Origin: Aphidius gifuensis
Lineage: Eukaryota > Arthropoda > Insecta > Hymenoptera > Braconidae
Length of the DNA stretch: 64,000 nucleotides
Direction of reading: 5' to 3'
Assembly (NCBI RefSeq): GCF_014905175.1
Contig: NC_057789.1
Coordinates: forward strand, 28,206,555 to 28,270,554
Of this stretch, positions 40,901 through 50,779 are shown one piece after another. Position numbers and translations under genes: made by a program. Positions within the stretch are counted from its first letter, which is position 1; every line of letters starts with the position of its first letter. The notes below the pieces were generated by a model. It ran no database searches. It was not told the origin of the DNA and saw only the letters and a list, made by a program, of their open reading frames with translations.

Positions 40901-41232
40901 TTGTTATAAAAAAATGCATCAGTAGAAAACCACAAAATCGTATATTTTACTTCTTCAAAATGTCCTTTATTTAATGGATATTTCATAAATACTTTGCAAC
41001 AAATATTTATTGTAAAAAAAAATATTGAAAATAAAAAGACCAGTGGAAATTTGGAAAATTATAAAATCGAAATTTTTTAAAAGTTGAAACAATTTTTTTT
41101 ACAATAAAATATTCGTTGCACAGTTTCTGAAAAATCCATTAAATTAAGAACATTTTGAAGAAGTAAAATATATTTTTTTGTAGATTTCTACTGATGCATT
41201 TGTTTATAACAATAATAAACAATAAAAATTTT
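40881..41232. mobile_element. Second foldback element, about 350 bp
   Basis: The left arm (about 40881-41021) and right arm (about 41093-41232) are inverted copies. Matching blocks include TTATTGTTTATTATTGTTAT with its complement, AATGCATCAGTAGAAA with TTTCTACTGATGCATT, and TTTTACTTCTTCAAAATGT with its complement. The spacer is about 71 bp. It has no coding capacity. The sequence is not related to the foldback element at 1938-2592 as far as I can see. Confidence 0.75.
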
Positions 41233-41376
41233 ATGTGTCCCGCGGTCTATCAAGCGCTCGTATATGTTACCGATTTAATCCTTCGAAGATCACTCTTTTT
41301 TCATTTGATTCATTTCGTTAGCAACAAAAAAACAAACTATGTCTCACTCACTCTTTTTTGTTTTAATTTTTTTTTT

Positions 41377-41500
41377 GCTAACGAAATAAATAAAAAAATA
41401 ATAGAAAAAGGCAAACAGAAAGAAATTCCTATATGAGTAATTGAGAGAAAAACAATGACCAATCAAATGTCCGGAAGACCGATGATGTTTGTCCTTTTTA
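41377..41500 (+). repeat. Direct repeat flanking the 152-bp array, left copy
   Basis: From GCTAACGAAATAAATAAA to ATGATGTTTGTCC, this stretch of about 125 bp is nearly identical to 43030-43155 on the other side of the array. Just upstream, TTTCGTTAGCAA (near 41312) forms an inverted partner to its first bases. Confidence 0.85.
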
Positions 41501-41507
41501 TATAAAA

Positions 41508-41565
41508 CGAGCACATTGGCGCGCTACGCGCGCCTGTATCTATACCTTCTAAAAGGTTCATTGTT
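41508..41565 (+). repeat. GC-rich hairpin motif, copy 2
   Basis: The word GGCGCGCTACGCGCGCC folds into a perfect 6-bp stem with a 5-nt loop (or 7 bp with 3). It is followed by TGTATCTATACCTTCTAAAA and a tail (TTCATTGTTCATT) also similar to copy 1. A GC hairpin a short way upstream of CTAA recalls Helitron 3' ends, but the similarity between copies continues past that point. Confidence 0.65.
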
Positions 41566-41639
41566 CATTGATTTTATAAACACAAGTATTATCATAAAAA
41601 AAAAAAAGAATGAATAAATTGACGAAAAATTTTTTCAAT

Positions 41640-43007
41640 TTATTTATTTACACATAAATCACACATAATTCACACGTAATTTTTAGTCTAAAAACGTCAA
41701 GATTGAATGTTTACTGAAAAAGTTGTGCTAGCTTAATATGTCAATTTTAAAAAAAAATATAAAAAATATTTAGAAAAATTTTGTTTTTGAATTATTTCTT
41801 CACACATGAAAAACACATAATTCGCACAAAATTTCAAGCCCAATTGCATCAAAATCCGATAATTATTAAAAAAGTTGTGCTAGCTTAATATGTGAATTTT
41901 TTAAAAAAATGTAAAAAATATTTTAAAAAATTTTCTTTCAAATTTATTTCTTCACACATAAAAAACACATAAATCGTGCAAAATTTTGAGCCCAAGTGCA
42001 TTGAGATCCGATGATTATTGAGAAAGTTGTGCTAGCTTAATATATGAATTTTTTAAAAAAATGTAAAAAATAAAAAAAAAAAATTTTTTTTAAATTTATT
42101 TCTTCACACATAAAAAACACATAATTCGCCTAAAATTTTAAGCCCAATTGCATCAAGATCCGATGATTATTAAAAAAGTTGTGCTAGCTTAATATGTCAA
42201 TTTTAAAAAAAAATATAGAAAATATTTAAAAAAATTTTCTTTCAAATTTATTTCTTCACACATAAAAAACACATAATTCGCACAAAATTTTAAGCCCAAT
42301 TGCATCGAGATCCGATGATTATTGAAAAAGTTGTGCTAGCTTAATATTCTGAATTTTTTAAAAAAATGTAAAAAATAAAAAAAAAATTTTCTTTCAAATT
42401 TATTTTTTCACACATAAAAAACACATAATTCGCACAAAATTTGAAGCCCAATTGCATCGAGATCCGATGATTATTAAAAAAGTTGTGCTAGCTTAATATG
42501 TCAATTTAAAAAAAATATATAAAAAATATTAAAAAAAATTTTCTTTCAAATTTATTTCTTCAAACATAAAAAACACATAATTCGCCTAAAATTTTAAGCC
42601 CAATTGCATCGAGATTCGATGATTATTGAGAAAGTTGTGCTAGCTTAATATGTCAATTTTAAAAAAAAATGTAAAAAATATTTAAAAAAATTTTGTTTTT
42701 AAATTATTTCTTTACACATAAAAAACACATAATTCGCACAAAATTTTGAGCCCAATTGCATTAAGATCCGATGATTATTGAAAAAGTTGTGCTAGCTCAA
42801 TATGTCAATTTTAAAAAAAAATATAAAAAATATTTTAAAAATTTTTGTTTTTAAATTATTTCTTCACACATAAAAAACACATAATTCGCACAAAATTTTA
42901 AGCCCAATTGCATCAAGATCTAATAATTATTAAAAAAGTTGTGCTAGCTTAAGTCAATTTTAATAAAAAAAGTATAAAAAATATCAAAATAAATTTTGTT
43001 TACTCGC
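41640..43007. repeat. 152-bp satellite-like array, nine units
   Basis: The word GTTGTGCTAGCT occurs at 41722, 41874, 42026, 42178, 42330, 42482, 42634, 42786 and 42938, exactly 152 bp apart every time. Each unit also carries ACACATAAAAAACACATAAT, a CCCAATTGCAT block and GATCCGATGATTATT. The first and last units are the most diverged. The period is close to the length of DNA on one nucleosome. Confidence 0.95.
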
Positions 43008-43029
43008 TTTTTTTTTTTGTTTTTTCGTT

Positions 43030-43155
43030 GCTAACGAAATAAATAAAAAAATAATAGAAAAAGGCAAACAGAAAGAAATTCGTATGAGAGTAAGTGAGAA
43101 AAAAACAATGACCAATCAAGTGTCCGGAAGACCGATGATGTTTGTCCTTTTATAT
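43030..43155 (+). repeat. Direct repeat flanking the 152-bp array, right copy
   Basis: Near-identical to 41377-41500, including CAATGACCAATCAA and TGTCCGGAAGACCGATGATG. Together the copies bracket the tandem array in the same orientation. Confidence 0.85.
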
Positions 43156-44060
43156 TAGGAAAAAAAAAAAAAAGAAAATTGTTGAAAAAGAATTTTTCAA
43201 TAAACAAACAATCGGTTATTTTTTTTTTTATTATCAATATAGATCTGCACTTTATTCATCGATTTAAATAAAAAAAAAAAAATTGAAAAAAAAACCAATT
43301 TAAAGTGAATAACAAAATCGATATTTGTAAATAAATAATTAAAAATATATTTTTTGTTAATATAAATGAATAAATTAAATTTAAAAAAAAATGCAATTAA
43401 TTTTAAATCAATATAATAATAATTATTGTTAAAAAAAACAATTGTAAAAAAAATAATTTAAATATATATTTTAAAATAGTTTAAATGAAATATTATTTAT
43501 GTAATGATAAAATATAAGTTAGAGTTAAATCTTGTCTCCCTATTGTACTAAAAACATTTACGAATTGGTCCATTGACGTCTATTTGACATAAAATGTAAC
43601 CAATTGGATAATCATCTGATTGAACCACGTGTTCGTACCACAAATGTGTTATTATACTGATGGCGTTAAGGGGACAAATCCGTACTTGAAGTGAATCTCC
43701 AATCACTGGCTACAATCATCATCATCATGTTTTTTTTTTTTTTTTTCATAATATTTGTTAATACTTGCTTTTTTTTACCTTGCCTGTATGTAGCTGTTGC
43801 ATAAATTCAATCCGGGGTGTTGAAATTGGTCCAGAGGAGTGAAGAGACAGAGGAAAAAATTATTTAAATATTGTAACAAGATAAATTGGCAGTTGACGAA
43901 GGGCTACCTTGTATTACACTACTCATTTTATTTTCAAATATTACGTTGTAAAAATAGTGTTACATATTAATATTTTTTATATTTTATTTTTTAAATAAAT
44001 ATTTAATTGTTGTTGTTGTTAGCTTTGTGGTAGGTTATTTTTTATAAAAGTTTTATCAAA

Positions 44061-47000
44061 ATGAGGCAAATTGCCTCTTTTGCATTTTACATTGCGTTGT
44101 TTGTGATTTTACAAATTATCTTGGCTGACGTAAGTGTGAAATTATGGTTTTTAATTGGTTGTATTAAAAATTTATAAACTTGGATAATTAAAAAAAAATT
44201 TATTTTGTCAAAATAAAATATACAAGAGTATTTTTAATAATTAATTTAGATAGTAAATAGTAAATAATATTAAATCATCATATAGAGATAAATGATAAAT
44301 AAATTAATGATAATTGTAAAAATATAAAATAAAAAATTTCAGGGATGTACGTATTGTTCCTTACAGAATAGAACAAAATCAAAACGTAGTATTGACTTTA
44401 ATGATGTCCTGAAATTACCAGCATATCGTATGCCAAGAGATTTGAAGCCTTTGAATTATCAATTGGAAATTCGTCCATCAACAAAAGATGCAATATTCAA
44501 AGCTCGAGTTAAAATTGATGCATTATGGTCTATTGAAGGTTCAAGAATTAAACTCGATGCACATTCTGATCTGCATATTACTGAAGTTGATATAAAATGT
44601 TTAACTAACAACACGTGAGTTAATTTCATCAATTAATTATAAATTTTTCCAAATAATAAATCATATTTTCATTTATTTTAAAATTTAAATAATAAATTAT
44701 TCGTTAAAGAGATACATGGGAAAATGCAACAATTGCTGGTCTTGAACATAATACTAAAAAATCAGAATATAATATTGACTTGCAACAATGGTATACAGTT
44801 GGAAGAAAATGTCAATTAAATATTAATTTTACTGGTAATATAAGTACCAGTGAAACATCAGGAATTTTTATGAATTCATATTTGGATACCCTGGTGCAAG
44901 CACAGTAAGTTTATACCAAAAAATAATCTAAAATATTATAAAAAAAATAATTTTACAATAACAATATAATTATCAATTATTTATTAATATTATTGTTTAT
45001 ATTTTTCAAACGACGTACTGTTGTTAGCGTGTTTGTTGCAACACATTTAAGACTCAATAATGCAAGAAAATTATTTCCTTGTATTGATGAACCTGAGTAC
45101 AAAGCAACATTTGATTTATCGATAATCAGACCAAGAACAATGATTGCCAGAGCAAATACACCAATTAAAATAACAACTGATGTGTAAGAATATTAATTAA
45201 TTATTTAATAATTTTTTTTGTAATATTATTTTTAATATAAATTGATTGTTAAATAATAAAGACCAAATGATCCCAACTACTTGATGGATATATTTGAAAA
45301 AACACCGGAAATGTCGACGTATCAATTGGCCTTCATGATATCCGACTTTGAGAGTTTATCACCAACAAGAACAGTTAATCGTATTGAAGGTCGTAATCCA
45401 TTGGATATTAAAGTATGGGGGAGAAAAGAATATTTAACAACATTATCAAAAGTACCAAATAAAATTGTAACAATTATTAATTATTTACAAAATTATTTTA
45501 ATATATCAATTGGTATATCGAAAATTGATCTTGTTGCAATGCCAATGTATACTGCAACAAAAGCATCTGATAATTGGGGCCTAATGTTTTTCAGGTAATT
45601 TATATATTTTTATTTAATTATAAATTTTTTTCATTGATAAATTAATAGAGAAAAAAAAAATTATTCAAACTAAAATTAATTAATTTTATTTTCAAGGGAA
45701 AGTGAACTTAGTAGTCCACTTGTTTGGAACACAGCCTACGAGTTGATTTATCAATGGATTGGACAAAGAGTTACACCATTTAGATGGAGTGATGCTCAAG
45801 TTAACAAAGCTCTTAATTCATTTTTGGCATCAAAAACAACTGTTGATGTAGATGATTAATATTAATATTTAATTTACAAAAATATATCTATTGAATTATA
45901 ATTTAATTTTGATATTATACAGATTGATCCAAATGAAATGGAGGGTAAATGGCCAATGACACTTTTGTATTCTCTTTATTATGAATTTGGAAAAACATTT
46001 CCATTTTCAAGAGTTGCTGGAATTAGACACGAGGCTGCATCAGCAAAAAGTAAAAATATAAATTATTATTTATTATTTATATGCAATTTTATTTATTTAT
46101 TTATAATTTATTAGCTGAGCTGATATTTCGTATGTTCAATTACACAATGAGCGAGGAATTATTTAGAAAAGGTGTTCAAAAACTTCTTCATGAATCAGCA
46201 ACAAAGTAATGTTTAAAAATAATTTTATAAAATATCACAAGAAAATTTACTGTTTGTGTATTTATGATCATATGTGCTTTGATAAAAGTAGACATTAAGA
46301 TTTCCTGTGGTCTTGAATAACATTAACAGTCGACTGTTATCTTGACAAATGTTCCTATAAAACTACTCATTTAATAGCCTCTTAATACCTCCATTCACAT
46401 AACTAGAAAAAAAAAAATACAATATCCTTTTTTATTTATTTAAACAATATACAATATGATTTTTTTTTTTTTTAATTAATATCATTATTATTATTAATAA
46501 TTTAAATAATTACTTGTTGTTTTTTCATTTTTTTTTTTTTATTTTTCTTTAGCCGAAGTTTTTATGCAAATGACATATTTATGCATCTTGACACAGTGAG
46601 ATTAGAAAATAATTTGACATTACCGAGTGATCTGACAATCAGTAATATTGCAGCACCTTGGATTAATCGTGATCGTGTGCCACTCGTAACGGTAACGCGT
46701 AATTACGAAACCGGAAACATAAATTTTACACAGGTAATATGTTTTTTTTTTTTTTTAAATATACTTTCAAGGCAAAAAATGATTGACTATTTTTTTTTTT
46801 ATTTTGTAAATAAATTTTTAATTTATTTATTATAGAATGTTTATCTTCGTGAACCAGCACCACCTTCCAATGAAAAAATGTCATATTCTTGGGATATTCC
46901 AATTGTCATGATATCAGAAAATACTTTAAATTTGACCCAGCTATATCCAACTTTTTGGATGACAAAATCTGATTTATTTGTAACTATTGAAACTGATATT

Positions 47001-48426
47001 GATAATAATGAATTTATTATTGTTAATCCTGAAGAAATTGGTAATTAAATAATTTGCATTACAAATTTTGTTGTAGCTATTGAATTAATTTCGTCAATCG
47101 AAATTAATATTAAAATATTTTTTAAAAATATTTCGATTGATTATTTGTTAAATTAAATAATTATTTATAAATTTTTTTAACAGGTATGTTTCCGGTAAAT
47201 TATGACATGTGTAATTGGGCAATGATTAGTGAATTTTTACAAGGACCAAAACGTGAATCGATACCAGTATTAACACGTGCAAAATTACTTCACGATGCAT
47301 GGAACATGGCATACGCTGGAAATTTTTGTTTCGACATTGCTTTGAATATGACATTATTTTTAAAAAATGAAACAAGCCATGTTGTTTGGGAGCCATTTTT
47401 TACAATGATTGATCATGTTGGAAGAAGAATACAAGGTTCTGGAAGTGTATCAGCAAAATTCGAAGTAAATATTCTATAAAAAACAAATCCTCTAAAATAG
47501 AATTATATCTTTTCGTTTTTTTTAAATTTAAACAGGCATATGTATTTAGTCTTCTTGAGCCACTGTATAAAAATCAACTTGGTGAAGTACCACAAATAAA
47601 TGAACCTTCATGGAAAATTCATATGCGTGGTTTAGTTAAAAACTTTTTATGTCGTGCTGGTTATCTTCCTTGTGTCAAAGAAGCAGAGGAACAATACAGA
47701 AAATGGATGAAAGATGATGAACCTGATGAAGGAAATCCGTAAGTTTAAATGACATTAATAAATAAATAAAAAAAAATAATTAATGAATGTTTTTTTTCAT
47801 TTAAATATAGAGTGGCAAATGAATTTATTTGTCCAGTATTTCGATGGGGAACAATGGAAGAATGGGAATTTGGTCTTCAACGTGTTATTAATTTTCCTCA
47901 AAAAACACTTGAAAGAAAACAAAGTGAAAGAACATATTTATTAAAAACACTTGCTGGTTGTCCAGTTGATAAAATAAAAATTGAAAAATTATTAAATATA
48001 ACAATATTAAGTCAAAATACAAATTTTACTGATTCAGATATACATTTAGTATACAGTACATTGACTGGTAGTGCTGCTGGTTATTCAACATTATTTGATT
48101 TTCTTGTTGATAATTGGGATACAGTTAAACAAAAATTTGAAAATAAAAAACATTTATGGAATGGTATTGTTAATTCAGCAACATCATCATTTAGTACACA
48201 AGAAGGATATGATATGGTATCAGAATTATATGCAAATAAACAAGGTGAATTTGATTCAGCTGATTCACTTATGGAAAAAGTACTTGATGATATTGATCAA
48301 GAATCAAAATGGAGTGAAAAAAATATACCAGTTATTGATTCATGGTTACAAAAAAATGTTAAAATTAAACCAACAATGCTTATGTCATTTTCTCGACAAA
48401 TAACAACTGTTAAACCAATTATTTAA
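44061..48426 (+). CDS. Secreted M1 aminopeptidase-like protein, predicted inactive
   Basis: Thirteen exons: 44061-44129, 44343-44614, 44710-44904, 45028-45183, 45262-45594, 45697-45847, 45923-46049, 46115-46205, 46553-46733, 46836-47040, 47184-47464, 47536-47738, 47811-48426; 959 aa, all in phase. The first exon encodes a signal peptide (MRQIASFAFYIALFVILQII) that ends at the exon edge. M1 landmarks are clear: ARKLFPCIDEPEYKATF, TPEMSTYQLAFM, NWGLMFFRE, YQWIGQ, then the C-terminal domain. HELAH is replaced by YELIY, so both zinc His are Tyr while the catalytic-Glu position is kept. The third ligand Glu is Lys (VNKAL). GAMEN is KASDN, and the catalytic Tyr position looks like Ser. It therefore cannot be a normal zinc peptidase. 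The C-terminus (TTVKPII) is not a hydrophobic GPI signal, unlike typical insect gut aminopeptidase N, so a soluble secreted form is likely. Function is unknown; a peptide-binding or decoy role is inference. Confidence 0.88.
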
Positions 48427-48744
48427 TCAAAAATAATTTAACTAAAACAAACAAAAAAAAAAACATAATTATTAATCAATTGTATTTTTATTATTCATAT
48501 ATTAAAATGAATAATTTATATAATTTTCTATATTTATTTTTAACACACAGAAACACACACAGTTTAAAGAAATAAAAATGTAAAATTTAACTGTGTAAAT
48601 TTTTTCTAGTAATATTTATTGCAAAAAAAAAAATCTAAAACTTGATAATTTATTCATCAAAAATATTTATTTATATTTATTGGATAAATTTAAATTGCAC
48701 ATGATAAATTTATAGTTGATATATTTTTTTTTTAAAATAATAAA
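48427..48744. other. Convergent 3' region of pseudo-aminopeptidase and CRYL1
   Basis: 318 bp of A/T-rich sequence between two stop codons that face each other. AATAAA on the plus strand near 48571 and TTTATT words near 48664-48680 are candidate polyadenylation signals for the two genes. Nothing else is seen. Confidence 0.6.
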
Positions 48745-50117
48745 TCAATTGAGTTCTTTTTTGAGAATTGATAATTTTGTAAGAGCAAGATCACGCCATG
48801 CTCGACGTTCTTGAAGTTTATCAAGTGGACAAATTTCTTCAAGTTGTTTTGATATTTCATCAGCTGGTGGTCCAACAAATTTTGGTGTTGGTCCAAATGT
48901 TTCACTGACATCATAAATTGATTTATTATATGTCTCGCAATATTTTTTCATACCTAAAAAAAATATATTGACAATTATTTTAATAATATTTGTTCTTATA
49001 TGATTAATGTACCTTCAGCATTTAAATGAGCTGCTTCAAAAGCACCAAGAAAAGCGTAACGCATGCCAAGCCCTTCACTCATAACAGTATCAACGTCTTT
49101 GACACTTAAAACACCATCAGTTACAAGTCTCCAAGCTTCATTTAAAATTGCATATCTAAAAAAATATAATTTATATTTTTTAACATATTTAATTACTGAT
49201 TAGGCTAAATAATAATAAATAATTTAATACTGTAAACGATTAAGAGCAAATCCATCAATTTCACGAGAAAAAACAACTGGACTTTGTCCAATTTCTGTCA
49301 TAATTTCTTTAGTTTTTGCTGATATCTCTGGCTTTGTCCATGGGCTTGGTACAATTTCAACAAGTGGTACATAATAAGGAGGATTCACCTGAAATTAAAT
49401 TCATCTTATAAGTTATAATATAAAATTTTATTCATCATTGAAAAAATCATTTATAGATATCTTATCATCTTGGCTTTTCAATGCTGAACTACTTGCTTAT
49501 CTTGGACTATATTTTTATCAATAAAGAACAGATAAAACTTACTGGATGTGAAACGATAACTTGTGAACGATGCTTTAGACTTTCTGAGAATAATGATGGC
49601 TTGAATGTTGAAGTTGATGATGATATAATTGTTTTATCATCAACATATTTATCAATTTCCGCATAAAGTTTTTTTTTTAAATCCAAATTTTCCGGTATAC
49701 ATTCTTGTATTAATTTTGCATTTTTTAATACATCAGTAATACTTGATGTACCTAATTGATGTATAATTTATGTTTATTAATTTTCTTGATGTATTTATTT
49801 TAAATAAAATTTTACCTTTAATGAGTGCAAATTGTTGATCAGCTTTAAGGCTTCCACGTAAAAGTCCACCTTGTTCAAGTTTTTTAAGCTGTTGTTGAAT
49901 GTCTTCAAGTGCTTTATCAATTTGTTCTTGAACAACATCATAAATTGTGACGTTGTAGCCAACACTTGCAAATAACATTGCCCAACTTTTACCAATGAGA
50001 CCACTGAAATTTAAAAGACCCAATAAATATAAATTTAATTAATAGGAAAATATTTTTACAAATTTAATTATCATATTTTTACCTGCCAATGATACCAATG
50101 TTTTCGTTCTTTGACAT
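48745..50117 (-). CDS. CRYL1: Lambda-crystallin-like / L-gulonate 3-dehydrogenase
   Basis: A cytosolic NAD-dependent dehydrogenase of the 3-hydroxyacyl-CoA dehydrogenase family. The vertebrate orthologue CRYL1 oxidises L-gulonate to 3-dehydro-L-gulonate in the uronate pathway. Exons (minus order): 50117-50083, 50003-49816, 49751-49543, 49388-49231, 49155-49013, 48953-48745; 313 aa, close to the human length. The Rossmann glycine motif GSGLIG is at residues 11-16 and is split by the first intron. A catalytic-site segment SHPVNPPYYVPLVEIVP matches the family, and the C-terminal half has FALNRLQ, typical of the dimerisation domain. Start: the ATG at 50117 lies six codons before the dinucleotide-binding strand, which is usual. 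The gene is divergent from the TBK1 gene, with about 660 bp between start codons. Substrate is assigned by family, not proven. Confidence 0.92.
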
Positions 50118-50779
50118 ATTGTCAGTTGTATTTATTATTCAACTTGGGAATAGTGATTGTGTTAAAAAAATCTGTCCAAGCCAGTCAAGACTTTTAGCAT
50201 AACTGTTGCTATGCACTATAAAGATATAATCATACAGATAATTATTATAAAATATTGCACATTCTTATCGCATGATTATTTCACCCACTTTCAGTACACA
50301 TGTTTGTTGTTTTTTTTTATTTTTTACACCGCTTACAACGCCACTAATCCACTTGTTTACTGACAACAACAACAACAAGTGTAATTGCGTCAATTAATAA
50401 TTAATACAGTTGAAAATGTGCATTGATTTAATAAATAAAACATAATTCAATTTAATTTATATATTATTAATGCAGAATTAAAATGTCAACATGTCAAACA
50501 CAACAATAACATAACCTCATAGAAAAACGTCAAAACAAATATAAAAAAAATAAACAAAAACAAAAAAATATAGAGCAATAAACCGTTATTGTTAAAATAT
50601 TACAACACAAAAAAATTAAGAAAGTTTAACAAATAAATGATTAATAAATGGCTGTGTTAAAAATAAAAAATATATTATAAATGTAAGTATTAAAAAAAAT
50701 ATAAATAAAATAACAAATAAATATACAAAAATTAAATTAATTTTTCTAGATAATTTGGGTGGAAAAAAAAAATAATAAA
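50118..50779. promoter_or_regulatory. Shared promoter region of CRYL1 (-) and TBK1 (+), with a TBK1 5' UTR intron
   Basis: Two divergent genes start at either end. A probable 67-bp intron in the TBK1 leader runs from GTAAGT at 50683 to TTTTTCTAG at 50749, leaving 30 nt of leader before the ATG at 50780. An AACCTCA word near 50514 and CACTTGTT...AACAAGTG near 50349-50381 are the only notable motifs. No TATA box is convincing. Confidence 0.5.

Larger units (their letters stand above)
40132..44060. other. Divergent intergenic region between the two pseudo-aminopeptidases
   Basis: It holds the two promoter regions at its edges and a repeat block at 40838-43160 in the middle. The right flank, 43530-43920, is more complex than its surroundings and is the likely promoter of the plus-strand gene; an AGATAA GATA-type site lies near 43879. 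The left flank (40320-40500) has similar complexity and would serve the minus-strand gene. No other coding region is supported. Confidence 0.6.

Noticed and set aside
41640..43007. CRISPR-like array
   Set aside because: The repeats are contiguous 152-bp units without unique spacers in an animal genome; it is a satellite-type array.
44993..45027. Coding start of exon 4 in the secreted pseudo-aminopeptidase placed before the AG at 45026-45027
   Set aside because: Phase from the previous exon requires the join at 45028, which restores the family sequence HVFVATHLRLNNARKLFP.
49481..49666. Plus-strand frame inside CRYL1
   Set aside because: It lies antisense to CRYL1 exon and intron sequence and has no independent support.
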